A DNA stretch of 64,000 nt from Aurelia coerulea (GCA_039566865.1 CM076955.1:5644501-5708500), one strand, 5' to 3'. Positions 46,440-59,290 are shown, counted from the first letter of the stretch. The notes: generated from the sequence alone by a model not told the origin. A program made the numbers and translations.

Positions 46440-46868
46440 TGATATATTTCATATATAGTTTCTTTTTTCATATTTTTGAGGGTTACCCTTCCGCAGAGCT
46501 GATTTTGAAGAGGCCCTCTAACCGAAAAAAATTACAAATATACACTTATCTATAATACTAAAAACCCATAATTCTAAAATCCCTTACAGCACATACATAT
46601 TTACATATTTATGATAAAACGAAAAACTGTGCATCTCTAAATAGAATGTTTAAAACTGCTTGGTGATGGCTGAGAGGCTATTCCACAATTTTGCTCCTCT
46701 GTAAGAAAGCCTTTTTGCCAATTTGCAGATTTTTCTTGGGATATATGATATATCACATTCAGTAATTCATTCAAATAGATTATAAACAATATTGGTCCCA
46801 GGACTGACCCTTGAGGAACACCAGTTGCTGCTAACGTTGTGTTATCGATAGTGACAATAGGTAAAGGT
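46440..46868 (-). mobile_element. LINE fragment with reverse transcriptase motif
   Basis: The minus-strand translation gives GVPQGSVLGPILFIIYLNEL, the diagnostic reverse transcriptase block before the catalytic domain, then jumps by deletion into the C-terminal AKLWNSLS-like region (here AGGAGCAAAATTGTGGAATA at DNA level) and FKHSI stop. The 3' end is nearly the same as that of the LINE at 57310-57713, so both belong to one family. Internally deleted, 5' truncated and inactive. Confidence 0.75.
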
Positions 46869-47400
46869 TCCAGCTGGCAGATTTAGACAAAAGTATAACC
46901 ATGATGGGCCACGTTTCTCGTTTTTCCCTGAAAAAAGGTGCTTCCAAAGGCAGGTACTGCCACAGAACATGCAATTAATAACGAAAGCGAAACACTTGGT
47001 TTGTTTCTAGAAATGATGATTCCCTGGACAACCATTTCAAAAGTTTTCCAAGGACTTTGAAAGCACCGTAGCTGGCCCATTCATCAGGGGCGTTGACAAG
47101 GCAACTTCAAGAAGACTGTCTGAAAATCACAGTACCCGAAAATACCGGCAAATTGCTAGTAGCAAATAGACCAAATATCATAAACCTCCTATTTCAGTTT
47201 TTGCAAATTTTCAGAGACAGTCAGAGTGAACTGAAATCATTTCTGCATGTGGTGCCTTCCAGGAGATCAATGAGAAGGTATTTGTGACTTTTGAAATTCC
47301 AAATAACGGTTCTTTATCTTTGAAAACCCCAACTGGGGATCTTGGAATCCTCAATCCAAGCAAACTGACCGAAACCAAAAATGGGAAAAATCTATTATTG
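46869..47400. other. no feature recognised
   Basis: Short overlapping frames on the plus strand, no motif. Confidence 0.3.
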
Positions 47401-49450
47401 AAAGCTTATGTTGTCTTTGTAAGCCATGAGATTTCCCTCGCTTTGCTTTCTGAAACGAAGAATTTTTAATTCTACCAGATTCTCAATTAAAGAGCAGATA
47501 CAAAATCGCAGGGCTTCATACCTTAAAAATATGGGAAAATTTTTGCAGACAGTTCAAGGAGCGATGTCATTGGACAGAGCGCCATGCTGTGAATGCTTTT
47601 GCTATGTGAAAAGATGAATTTTGAATTCTCTCAGCTTCCCAACTGAAAAACAATGTAAGCTCAGATGGTTCGATACCTAAAAATGTGGGAAATTGTTGCA
47701 GATATTTCAGGGGGAGGTGTCTACAAACACAGCTTAATGCAGTGAGGGTTGTTCAATGCAATGCCTCGCTGTTGCTTTCTGAAAAGATGAATTTTGAATT
47801 CTTTCAGCTTCCCAACTTTTGTTGAAAAAACTGTGATGGTTTGATAAAAAATAACGTGGGAAATTGTTGCAAAAAACACTGGTTTTATGTCAAATGTCTG
47901 TGAAGCAAATTACTTAAAAGTGCAACTAAGGTAAAGAATCATCCAGTATTGATTTGTTGAAAGTAGGATTTTGAATTCTCTTCAATTCCTTACCGTAGCA
48001 TCCGCTACGAGATACAAGTTTTGGACAGTGAAGCCAAAGAAAAATTGGAAAACTGTCCTTGAAAAAGGATTTTATATGAAGGGTATATGCAATATGTACT
48101 TATTCATGATACGTGTACAAAGTATGCTGCGTAACACGAAAATGATTTATCAAGGAGGATGATCCTTCAGCCCAGTGGCTGATTTTGAAGGGTCCCTCCA
48201 TAAATCAAAGCATTAAAAGCTGTAACAGTATTCTTGAAAAAGATTATTGCAAGAAATTGTATTTGAAAGGTACGAGAAAACTATTCCATTAAATGCATAC
48301 TGGGAAACTTGAAAAAGCATTGTTTGACTCTGACTTCAAATTGTAATCAAAACTTTGCATTTTCTTTAATTTTGTCTTGAAGAGTTCTCCAATCACAACT
48401 ATGGCAGTTAACACTTCCATGTCTGGAGAAACTATTGGATAAAAATGCAAGTGGAATGTGCATGGAAATGCTGCCTGAAGTGTGTTAGGAATGATACTTT
48501 ATTTGAATTTTCTATCGCAAACTAAATTTTGAATGTTCTTAAATTCCTACTTGCAGTTGTCGCTGCGACATACAAAAACTGCAACGGTGTAAATTTGCAT
48601 ACCCGGAGAAAACTATTGCAGTAAATTGCTTGTGGAATGTCTGAGAAAAACACTGCATTCGATGCATACCATGATACTTGTAAGACAGCTGTTTGACTCT
48701 GAATCCCTTTTGCAAACAAAACTTTCAATTCTCTCGAACCTGCAAAGAAAAGGAAGATTCATATGGCGTCACTTTGCAACCTTAGGAAAACTATTGGAAA
48801 AAAACAGCAAGTGGAATGTGCCACAAAAATGCTACATGCAGTGCATACCATGATAATTGTAGGAGCGATGCTTGATTCTGATTTTCCATTGGAAACAAAG
48901 CCTTGAATTTCTTTAACTCTTGACTGCCAATCTTCCAGAAAAGAAAACAACTCTTGCGGCGTGGAATTGCAACCCTTGGGGAAAACTATTGTAAAAAAGA
49001 CAAGTGCAATGTGCATGAAAAATGCTTGATGCAGTGCATACCATGAGATTTATTAGGGAAATGCTTGATTCTCATTTCTATCGCAAACAAAAGCTTGATT
49101 TCGATTAAGTTCTTGACTGCCTATAATGCATGACGTGACACCAAAACTCTGACAGCATGCAATTGCAACCTTTGAGAAAATTATTTGAAAAAATTGCAGA
49201 TGGAATGTGCATGAAGAAAGATACATGCAGTGCACACCATCGTATCTGGATACTTTAAACAAAACTTTAAAGAAACTCTAGACAACCTAATTACCGCCGA
49301 AGCAACATGAGATTTGACCTAAACAGTTGGGACTGCAATCCTTCTAGTGCAGCCTTTTTTATAAAAGTGAGAAGGAACGTGTATTATACAGGTTACATGC
49401 AGTGCATGCCATTTGGTATGCTGTCAGAATAATACACCAGTTTAAACTCC
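47400..49450 (+). repeat. diverged tandem array, 170-195-bp unit
   Basis: Two linked sets of motifs recur: GAATTCTCTCAGCTTCCCAAC with GTGGGAAATTGTTGCA (47.45-47.95 kb), and GGAAAACTATTGGA with AAATGCTACATGCAGTGCAT (48.4-49.4 kb). Peaks of the second lie near 48652, 48831, 49024, 49220 and 49391. Units are strongly diverged. The short ORFs across it are incidental. Confidence 0.7.
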
Positions 49451-50490
49451 TGTAGACTGAACAATAGCCATCAGAAATAAAGCGACAATTACCTGATCGA
49501 AGAAAGCAGAGTAAGAAAGAAGGGTTCGATGACGTAAAGATGATTATTGAAGCAGTAAACCAAGATAAACAAATCACTGCTATTCAGAAAAGACGATTGA
49601 CGTTCAGCTTCATTGAAGGAAAGTCTAACTGCATCATGCTCCCCCGGCACTTGATTGAACTGTGCCGACTGATCAATTGGCCAGCAGCGTGACGACTTAG
49701 GATTACGCAATAAATCGACTTCGCTCGTTCGATCATATACCCCCGTCGGTTCTATGACCGAGGCTGCTGCTCATTTGACCAGCGGCAGAAAAAGAGCATA
49801 GAGCTTTAACTTTGTAACATTTTATCGCTCGCACCAGCTTCATTTCTAAGGACTGAACCTTCCTTCGCTTGACTAATTACGAATCTGTGGGCTTAGTCTC
49901 TAATTTAATAAAACCTGCCCATTGAAATCAATTTGGTTTAAAGAGGATTACACGGAGATAGGCGTAATTTCATAATATGCTCTCCAAAACCACATTGGTG
50001 GAAACAAAATGACAGTGTAGAACGAGGCCTGATAAGTACAAAGATTAGAACAGTTTTAAAACGATATATCTTTGTAGGAGACAATAGATAACGGTCTGCA
50101 GCCATGCAAAAGGAATAGAGTGGTTTCGCAGATCTCTCCGTTGAATTAGCAGATTAACGATGATGATTTGGGAAGATCGACAAGTTTTCTCAAGCGTTGA
50201 TGCGTTCACTACTAATCCATACAAGGTCACGACGAAATCTAAGTCCTTATTTAAGCTTGAGACAGATCATACGTCAAACACAGTGCAACAGACTGGAGAA
50301 AACCCATTACAATTTGAGCTAAAAGAAGCCGATGTATTTAATCTTGAACACTATGGTTAATCTTATTGGTGCATGCATCTTATGGTGCAGGGACTTGTTA
50401 GCTATAGCCACTTTCGTTAGTCATATCCATCAAGCTCACTAAAGCTTGTCATCAATACCTACGTCAAGTTATGCACATTCAAATGAAATT
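49451..50490. other. no feature recognised
   Basis: Spacer between two arrays; no supported gene. Confidence 0.3.
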
Positions 50491-51880
50491 GTAAGTGCTA
50501 CCAATAACAAGCAACGAATTAAAGTCTTCACCAAACAAGAATTGAATGAAAGCCTTGGCAAAACAAGCAACCTTCATCAAGCATTTGGGCAAATATATCA
50601 TCAAATATAATTAGTGTTTTTTCTGATTTTAGCAGGGTCGTTGAGTTTTGTCATAAATTCTAGCAAAGATTGTTCATATTTGGCAAGTGGCAGCATTAAA
50701 AAGCAACGAATTCAAGCCTTAACCAAAGAAAATTGAATGAAAGCCTTGGCTAAACAAAAACCATTGATCAAACATTTCAGCGAACATACCACCAAACATA
50801 CTCAGTGTTCGTCTGCTTTTAGCAAAGTCATCGAGCCTTGTCATAAATTCTAGCAAATATTGATCCTAGGGTCTGCAATAAAAAGGAATTAATTAAAGTC
50901 CTCACAAGAGAAGAATCAAGTGGACCTCTTGGCAAAGCAAGCACAATAAATGAAAGATTTACCAAGCATGTAATCAATAAAAGCAATGTTTGTCTGCTAT
51001 TAGCAAGCTCAGTGAGCCTTGTAATAAGTTCTAGTGAAGATTATTTCTATTTGATACGCAATGGTCGCCAAAAGCAACGAATTGAAGCCTTTACCTATCA
51101 AGAGCCTTGGCCAAACAGGCAGCCTTAATCAAACATTTTAACAAACATGTCACCAAACATAATCCATATTCATCCACTTTTATCAAGCTCATTGAAGGCT
51201 TTTTAAGTCTGCAACTCTTTTAAATATCAATCAATAACCAGCGAAATAAGCCTTTACCGAACAAGACTGTAATAAAACTATTTACGAAACAAGCATTCTA
51301 AATCAAATACTTAAACAAACATAACCACCAAATAGAAATGTTTGCCTGCTTTTATCGAGCTCATGGAGACTTGTAATGAATTCATATTTGAGATTATTCC
51401 TGTGCAGTAAGCGTCAGCCATGATAAAGCAACAACTTGAAGCCTTTACCAACAAGCCTTTGGCAAGCCTTTATTAAAGCCTTTATCAATAGATGGCTTGG
51501 CCAAACAGGCAACCTTGATCAAACATTTAACAAACATGTCATCAAACATGACCAATTTTTGGCTACTTTTGTGAAGCTCATTGAGCCTTTTCATAAGTTC
51601 TAGCCAACATTATTCCTATTTAGTAAGTGTCAGCAATAAAAAGCAACAAATTAATAGATTGGCCAAACAAGACTTGAATGAAAGCCTTCGCAAAAATGAC
51701 ACAGATGATCAATTATTTTACAGAACATGTCATCAAACCTTCTCCATGTTCGTCTGTTTTAGCAAGTTTATTGAAAGTCTATTCAAGTAAATTAAAGCAT
51801 AACCATTACGGAATATTGAAGAAAGCCTTGTGCAAGTAGGCAATCTTTATCAAACATTTACCAAACACCTCATTAAACAT
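50490..51880 (+). repeat. tandem array, about 190-bp unit
   Basis: AAGCAACGAATTAAAGCCTT-like starts recur near 50511, 50703, 50884, 51073, 51241, 51428 and 51643, each followed by TGAATGAAAGCCTTGGC, ATCAAACATTT, GTTCGTCTGCTTTTAGC and CATAAATTCTAGCAA variants. It is a different sequence from the 47.4-49.45 kb array but has the same period. Confidence 0.85.
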
Positions 51881-52397
51881 GGTCACTGTTCACCTGTTCT
51901 GCAATTAGACAATATGCGATCTACAAAATATTTGTCAATTTTGGGAGAATCATCAAATTCAAGGGTCAAGCGATGTCTGAGTTGTCCGAAAGAATGGACA
52001 GACAATGTTAACAACATAGTGACAAAGATTTTCCAGATAAAGTTTCTCAACTGAACGTACAGCGAACATTTGTTCATTTGCAGATCTAAAATGTTAGCAC
52101 AATGACGTTCGCATGTTCGGCAACAGATTCACAAGAAAGTGACGGCAAAGTTTTCGTCAGTTAGGTGCCTTTTCAATTAGTACAGCAAGCTTCAAGCAGC
52201 ACATAATGTGCATCGAATGTCCAAAAACCTGACCGACTTGATAAGCAATTTTGGCCCGGCTCCAGTCACAGCAAAATGTTCCGTCAGAGTCCAGGGAAGG
52301 TTGCGAAAAGCACACAAAAATCAATGCGCTTATTTGAATGTATCCAATCAAACTTAGGTGATGGATCATGACAGAATGCTGTTAAGGTTCGTTGCAA
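51881..52397. other. no feature recognised
   Basis: No supported gene or repeat. Confidence 0.3.
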
Positions 52398-52842
52398 TTA
52401 GGGTGTGCTTAATTGGTACCAATTCTGAAAATGGTAGACTAGGTAGAATCGGAATTTGTGTTTGATTGACTCCCAAATTCCGAAACGGGAGGTTTCGCAG
52501 GTTTGGCAGGTTTGGCAGGTTTGGAAGGCCTGTTGAACATTCTGCTCCAAAAGGCAGTAGGACGTTCGCCAGACTTTGAAGAGATGCTCGTTTTTATTTG
52601 CAAAACTTTGAAAACGAGGCGAATTTGCTCGCACTGCTATGCTAATTGGTAACTTTACTCTTTGTGGCTAAGCACCAGACTCGTCTTCGTGCTTTTCAAC
52701 TGGAAACCTCTTTTTCAGCAGGATGAATCTGAAACCTGTTGTTTTGAAGAATTTTGTGTTTGATTGGGAAATGTGCTTCCTTCTCTAAGAAGTCTACCGT
52801 TTTCATAATTTGGTAGATTTGGAATTACCAAACACACCCTTA
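52398..52842. mobile_element. TIR element, TTAGGGTGTG ends
   Basis: TTAGGGTGTGCTTAATTGG at the left is matched in inverse at 52824-52842 (CAAACACACCCTTA), and GAAAATGGTAGACT / AGTCTACCGTTTTC are inverted further in. A 9-bp GGCAGGTTT repeat (three copies) lies near 52505-52530. No exact target duplication is visible. Confidence 0.6.
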
Positions 52843-53059
52843 GGGCAATCTGTCAAGAGGAAACTCGCCAACTACTCAACTTCACAGATGTCTCCGGATT
52901 CCGATTACAATTTTCTGGTGCAAGTTCTGATAATGTGCTAACCTGGAATTTGCTCTAGAAACATAAAGTATGGAGGTTAATTCGCAGTCAAGGAATTTAA
53001 ATCAGGCTGCTTGGAGACATATACAAAGGCCTACAATTAGGCATTACAAAAGTGTTTAA

Positions 53060-53265
53060 AGGAAGTCTGTCACGCATCTAATTGGGTGATAAGAACAATA
53101 AACAGAATAGGACAATTGAATGGTTACTGATCCTGATGACTCTCTAGGACCGTAAAAGTGATAACGATCAGCCTTCCTTTATTACAAATGCACAGATTCA
53201 CAAAGACATCCGTTGTGTTGAGCTCTGACTTTGTTGCGGCCAATTAGATACGTGACAGATTGCCT
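53060..53265. mobile_element. TTAA-flanked short TIR element
   Basis: TTAA at 53056-53059 and 53266-53269. Inverted ends AGGAAGTCTGTCACG and CGTGACAGATTGCCT continue into CATCTAATTGG / CCAATTAGATA. 206 bp, no ORF. Confidence 0.75.
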
Positions 53266-53522
53266 TTAAGAGTTCTGGCAGTTACTGTAGAGGAACTCAT
53301 CTTTAAAAACTTGCAATTGGAAATGTTTAGAAAGAAAGAGGCTTGAAAAAAGGCTCTCTTTTATAATCGGAACAATACGAAAATTGGTTGGAAAATTGTA
53401 AGAGTGGTACAAAGTTTTTTATAATGGAAATAGTTTTAGCTGACATATGAGAAATCAAAACTTGATTCCTGCTGAACATAAACTGTACTACTTTAAGGAG
53501 CGAGTCTGTGTTATTTATTGCA

Positions 53523-54124
53523 CCAGGTGTCCCAAAGAAAGTATACAGATTTGGTTTACTCCAGCGATCTGAATTTAGCTTTAATCAATGGCTAATCACT
53601 CTCAAAATGTTCCTCTAAAGTTAACTTAAACATAGATATCTGGTTTGTTGGTATTGGTGTTTTGAGAGCAGAAATTTCAATCTTGAAAGCTCACATTTTC
53701 GTCCACCTTCAAACCAGAGTTTTGGCCTTTTGGCCTAAGCAAGTTCCTGAAGCACATCGACATTGATAACTGAAATCAATGAAAATAAAGAAACTGCCCA
53801 ATGAGTGACTGGGGGGTGACTTATGGAAAACAGAATAACACAAGATCTAATATTGTTCAGAGTTTATCAAGGCTATCGTTGATTTATTTGCTGTGCCTTA
53901 AGAAATTGCTTAGGCCAAAAGGCTAAAGCTCTGGTTTGCAGGAAGAGGCAAATTTGAGCTTTCAAGATTGATATTTCTGCTCTCACAGCACCAATACCAA
54001 CAAACGAGATATCTACGTTCAAGTTAACTATCGAGGAATATTTTTAGAGTGATTAGATATTGATTGAAGCTAGATTCACATCGCTGGAGTCAACCAAATC
54101 CGTATACTTTTTTGGGACACCCGG
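53523..54124. mobile_element. TA-type long-TIR element, GGGTGTCCC family
   Basis: The ends are CCAGGTGTCCCAAAG and TTTTTTGGGACACCCGG; the right flank is TA (54125-54126), the left flank CA (decayed TA). Full-length sister of 27456-28056, with an intact TTTAATCAATGG site at 53578. Confidence 0.82.
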
Positions 54125-54295
54125 TACTATTATGTTGTGTTTTATCCTATTTGTGTAATGGTAGTTATCAATCCTTGTCTAACAAAACGGGGAGCACGAA
54201 ATGGACAGCAACAACTAAACAGCAACAGCGAAGCAACAGCAATATTTGCACTATGTACAGCTCAGCTAACAAGAATCCATAAAGTTCTCCATTAA

Positions 54296-54879
54296 AGGTA
54301 ATGTGTCCATGTAAGTACAGCTGCGTATACGCTCTTGTCAAAATTTGCTGACGCGATGCTGACAAAGAGCCTCGAAGAGCGCAGTGTTGTTGAGGATACC
54401 GAGGACTGCCCCTTTTGTCTGAGCCTTTTGTTGTGCTGGTAAAGTTCAAAGCAGATCAACAGCTGGGAAACCTATTACCATGCGCGAAAATCTCTTTGTC
54501 TCTTTGCTAATTCTTGTTTGGATTGTGGCCGGATTATCCGCCCACATCCTTTCCACAAAACCAAACATGCTTTCTGCGCATGATCACAGGTTTCCTTTTT
54601 GGGGGATGACCGTTGCTATGAACTTTGACGATTCGTATCCCCAACAAAGTGTGATTGGTAGAATTTAACAGATTACATGCAAAACTAGAATTTAAATTTC
54701 ACAACGAGGCTGCCTGCTGTGAGATTTCGGGTTCAGCTCTGGAATCGCAACCGCAAGTAAGTCATCAGTCTGCTTATATTAGACCTGGCTATCTTTTTAG
54801 GTCTACGGTTATATGATCACATGAAATATCACGTGAAAATAGTAAAAAAAGTCGCTGTATTTACATGGACACAATGCCT
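54296..54879. mobile_element. TTAA-flanked element with signal-peptide-like ORF
   Basis: TTAA at 54292-54295 and 54880-54883; inverted ends AGGTAATGTGTCCATGTAA and TTACATGGACACAATGCCT. Same family as the nested element at 13039-13325. A plus-strand 62-codon frame (54480-54668) begins MRENLFVSLLILVWIVAGLS, which has the charge-hydrophobic-small pattern of a secretory signal. It may be a captured exon or chance. No transposase. Confidence 0.75.
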
Positions 54880-54883
54880 TTAA

Positions 54884-56785
54884 GTTCCACCATAATCTCA
54901 ACTCGATGCTCTTTGATAAGCCTACTAACTCTCGATCTAGTGGGAATTCTCCACCCACAAACAACTAAGATATCATCTCACAAAACCAACAACTTCGAAC
55001 CATCTCCCTACAAAACTTCCTGTCCAGTTTCTAGCTACAATAGAAAATAACAAAAATGGCGCGAAACAACAAACCAGAAAAACACAATAAACTGAAACAA
55101 TACATAATAAAAACACAACAACACAACAATTATACCAAATGCAAGACATGGCAAATCATATGACGGAATGGCTAAAGCGGGAACCTTCGCAACTTTGTCA
55201 TATTAAACTAGCAAATTCAGCGCTCTACCGGATGAAGTAGAAAAAAGTTAACACGTTTGACGAGCTGTGGAATGAAAAGTGCGCGGGCTATATTCAAAAC
55301 TGGAATCATTATCTATCAATGAGAGGCTAATTTTGATGTGAAAATTTTGTTGGGCAAAATTGCTCATCATTTAAACACAGAAATTAGGAAAATAAGGGGT
55401 TTATATGGGAACGCGAAGCCATGTTCGATTCTGGTCCATGATTTACTTGCCATTGAAATTTAAATAAAAATAAAAGTGACCTTCAGAAATGGAATTTAAA
55501 TTTCAATAGATAGTAAATTGGTCTAAGGGATTAATGATTTGACCAAACAAAATGTTGACATCCAAGTAAGCCTTTGGCGGATACATCAACGTTTTGGTTT
55601 TGGTTTGAAATATTGGCAGCGTATTTTCTATTGCACAGTCCACGCAACGTATTAACTCTTTTTGTTCACCCTGTGTGATCTTTGGATTTTTAATCGCAAC
55701 ATCGGCATATCACAGTGGAATCTAAGGGTCTATTTGTAAAGACCGCCGCTGCCAATGTTTAATTGTAGGTAAATGCACAATTACGTCAGGCCTTCTCTTG
55801 GTCCAGAATATTACTTTGTTCTTCGTGACGCTGTGGTTCTTATAGGATCACAGAAATGTTAAGGGTACCGCTAAATGCGATAGTGGGCCAAATGCAACTA
55901 GAATATACGCTTGGGTGGGGTTGATAAAGTTACTGTGATCAGATAGCACAAATTAAATGTCGAGACCGTTAGATTATTCTTCACGTGTGCATAACCACGA
56001 TAAGGCCATATAACTAGCTCGAAAATTTCATTAGGCCTCGTTACAATAACTTCTTGAGACCTTGAGGTCGGATCTTTTTGCTTTTCTCAGTAGGGATTTC
56101 TAGTGGGATTTAATTCCTAGTTAGTTACAAAAACCATCTTTGTTATACCTGTCTCTCCAATAAATCTACAGAGCGATGCGAGACTATGCAGAATGACCTT
56201 TTTAGTGCGAAGGGTAAAGAGCTTCAGGGTTGATCCAAATTACAAGTTCCCTCGTCGTGCATTATTCTCAGTTGTATTGTTCGCCCTTCCTTTGCCAATC
56301 TGGCTACTCTTTCCCTCCCCACAAGGGAGGCAGAACGAAGGATTATAGCATTCCTCTGCAAAAGAGGCTTGTTTTATTCTGTCATCTTTCCTTGCCGCAT
56401 TCACCCAACATCCAGATTTTCTGCACTCCAGCTCCAACTAGCAAAATCTCCGGCTACAGTTCTCAAAAGCCACTTGCTTTTAGATGGGAATAAGTCACAG
56501 GACTACACGAATAAGGAGAATTTTGGATCCTTTAGTAATGAGAAAGTTATCTACAGTTGGAATGGAAATCGTCAAGGTTCACCGCGAGGTTCACCGGCCA
56601 AAGCATAGATTAGAAATGACTTGAAAGCGCAGAGAAATGTTTCATAAATATTAACCAGTAATGTTTCTAGTTTTGCAAACAGTCCTGAGTTCTAACTGCA
56701 GTTCTTATTTCGGAAAATACCCAGAGGTGCTTAAATTTTAGTCTTGCCTCTCTTTCTCTATCCCTGAATTCAAGCTCCCAATTAA
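54884..56785. other. mostly featureless; small hairpin at 55440-55518
   Basis: TTTACTTGCCATTGAAATTT and its near-inverse AAATTTCAATAGATAGTAAA form a hairpin with about 25-bp arms. Overlapping frames at 56230-56608 lack motifs. Nothing else is supported. Confidence 0.35.
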
Positions 56786-56816
56786 CAACCGTTCTGTCTC
56801 TCTCTCTCTCTCTCTG
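56786..56816. repeat. (CT)n microsatellite
   Basis: About twelve CT units. Confidence 0.9.
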
Positions 56817-57309
56817 TGCAAAGTTTAGCAATGATACAGTACTTGTTGACACAGGCTAGAAATATGGGCAGCTACACAGCTGGCAGGGGCCTGTAACACT
56901 GCACCTTATGTCCTTATATTTACTACTATAAAGAGTACTCTTTTCCCGTCCATGAAAGGAGGGACAGCTGAGTTTGTGGTTGGCCAGTGGTTTATGACAG
57001 AATCTCGAAACCACGAGGGCAGACCCCACTAAACGTTCAACTTTAACAAATGGGCTACGCATCCATCATTCATGACTAGTAAAGTAGTTGAAATTCTAAA
57101 TTTGTGTTCGCAATCCTGCAAAGTTCTGACATAAATCCGTGAAAAGGTCCGTTTGGTTTTCAATTTTCATGGAGACAAACAAAACAGAACATAGTGATCA
57201 GAAACAGCATACCTATTCTCATTCTAAAATAGCTATAAGACACACAAACTGAATTCCTAAAATGATAGCATCCTATTAATACCCTAAGCAAAAGCAAGGG
57301 TGCCATTCT

Positions 57310-57713
57310 AGGAATATGACTTCGATACGTAATTAACATAAGAAGTAATCAAAAATCGAGCAACATCCACAAGATTACAGACCTGAGAAAAAACAGCAAA
57401 TGGGCAAAAATGTATTTCTTATAGAGGAGCAAAATTGTGGAATAGCCTCTCAGCTGAGTCTAAGCAGGCATCATCATTAAGTAGTTTCAAACACTCTATT
57501 TAGAGATGATTTATTTTTATTTTCACTAGAATTTTTGTAATTATTTTATGTAAATATGTATATTGCTGTAAATAGGGCTTTAAAATTATGGTTTTTTAGT
57601 ATCAAGTATTCATTGTAAAATCATCTTTTTAGTTAAAGGGCCCCTTCTAAATGGACTCTTTGAAGGGCAACCCTACAAATGAAATGAAATGAAATGAAAT
57701 GAAATGAAATGAA
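57310..57713 (+). mobile_element. LINE 3' end with (GAAAT)n tail
   Basis: The plus-strand frame from 57420 reads YRGAKLWNSLSAESKQASSL, SSFKHSI, stop at 57501, the conserved C-terminus of CR1/L2-like reverse transcriptase ORFs. A one-base frameshift separates it from the upstream part (NIHKITDLRKNSKWAKMYF). The 3' UTR ends in six to seven GAAAT units (about 57675-57713). It shares its 3' UTR with the LINE at 46440-46868. Confidence 0.7.
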
Positions 57714-58125
57714 AATGATATATGTCCCTATGTGTCCCTTAATACGATCCGATTTCTCAATGTCAGCGTAGTACTTTCGGACTTATCACATGGACCTAAA
57801 GAAAAATTCTTGAATTCGCAACAGGACAAATCTCATAAGAAATAATCCCGTGAGAAACTGGCATGAAATAACATAAGGATAAGCCAACCCAGGAGAGCTT
57901 ATACTAAAGAGACCTAGACATTAACACAAAATGATGTCGCTGGGGGGCCAAAGGCTTGGCTTCAGTAAAGAATTGCAGTCAGCAGGACGCTGCACATAAT
58001 TCTAAATAGTAAACACAGCCTCGCTTTCAATCATGTGACGTCATTTTAAAAGGAAGCAATGCAATAGCGAATGGTTGGTAAGAGTGGTCAAAAGTCTAAA
58101 GCGAAATTTATAGTTAATATGTACA
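57714..58125. other. no feature recognised
   Basis: No supported gene or repeat. Confidence 0.3.
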
Positions 58126-58127
58126 TA

Positions 58128-58677
58128 CCGGGTGTCCCAAAAAAATGTATGCAGATTTGGTTGACTCCAGCGATGTGAATTTAGCTTTAATCAATAGCTA
58201 ATCACTCTCAAAATGTTCATCGGTAGGTAACTTGAACATAAATACCTCGTTTGTTGGTATTGGTGCTTTGAGAGCAGAAATATCAATCTTGAAAGCTCAA
58301 ATTTTCGTCCACCTGCAAACCAGAGATTGGCCTTTAGGCCTATGCAAGTTCCTGTAGCACATTGAAATTAATAACTGAAATTAATGAAAAATTAAGAAAC
58401 TGCCCAATGGGTGACTGGGGGGTGACTTCTGGAAAACAGAATAACACTAGATCTAATATTGCTCAATTTCATCAAGGCTATCGTTTTGCAGGAAGAGGCA
58501 AATTTGAGCTTTCAAGATTAACATGTCTCCTCTCACAGTACCAACATTAATAAACTAGGTATCTTTGTTCAAGTTGACTATCGAGGAACATGTTTAGAGT
58601 GATCAGACATTGATTGAAGCTAAATTCACAGCGCTGGAGTCAACCAAATCAGTATACTTGGGTTTTGGGACACCCAG
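58128..58677. mobile_element. TA-flanked long-TIR element, GGGTGTCCC family
   Basis: CCGGGTGTCCCAAAAAAA start, TTTTGGGACACCCAG end, TA on both sides (58126-58127, 58678-58679). It is about 50 bp shorter than its sisters because of a deletion near 58486. Confidence 0.85.
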
Positions 58678-58679
58678 TA

Positions 58680-59290
58680 TATTTCCTTTATATTATTCCA
58701 TCATTGCGTTGAACAACTGTCTAATTATATCCTTTGTTTTCTTCGTCTCTCTGTTTTTAAATGATAAAGTAATTGTTTTTAATACCTTCCCACTCCTTGA
58801 AACTGCAGTAAATTCGCAAGAAACAGTCTAGATTAACCCACCCAGATTAAAAAAAACAGACTTATCTGCAAGAATGGGCGTTGCCTGTTTATCTGTTTAT
58901 TTATAGCAAAAAAATATTGTTTGCATTTGGTTTGGCAATTTATTGTGTGAAGACAGCATGGGGAGGTTTATCAATGGCAAAATAGTAAATGCTACTGATT
59001 GATTATTGTAAACATAAGCTTGTATAGATATGCAGAGCTTTGCCAGCATAGAATCAAAATATAACCCGTAAAAAACTTTGTCGGACATACAGAGTGTACC
59101 AAATATAGTAGTCACCTTTAACCATTTCATAGTTAAATGTACTAAACTAACGTCTGTCTCAAATTAGATGCCACGTGAAAATGCCCGCGAATAAAAACAA
59201 CTGGAGAGTTTTGCATGATCAAATTTGTGTTATCGTAAATCTCATCTGACATATAATTTGAGATAGATTTGAGAAGTTTAAACTCAAGCT
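58680..59290. other. no feature recognised
   Basis: No supported gene or repeat. Confidence 0.3.

Noticed and set aside
49359..49710. Overlapping minus-strand frames with hydrophobic stretches
   Set aside because: They lie at the edge of the diverged ~190-bp array with no splice borders or motifs.
54168..54449. 93-codon minus-strand frame
   Set aside because: It spans the border of a TTAA element and unrelated flank, so it cannot be an old gene; no motif.
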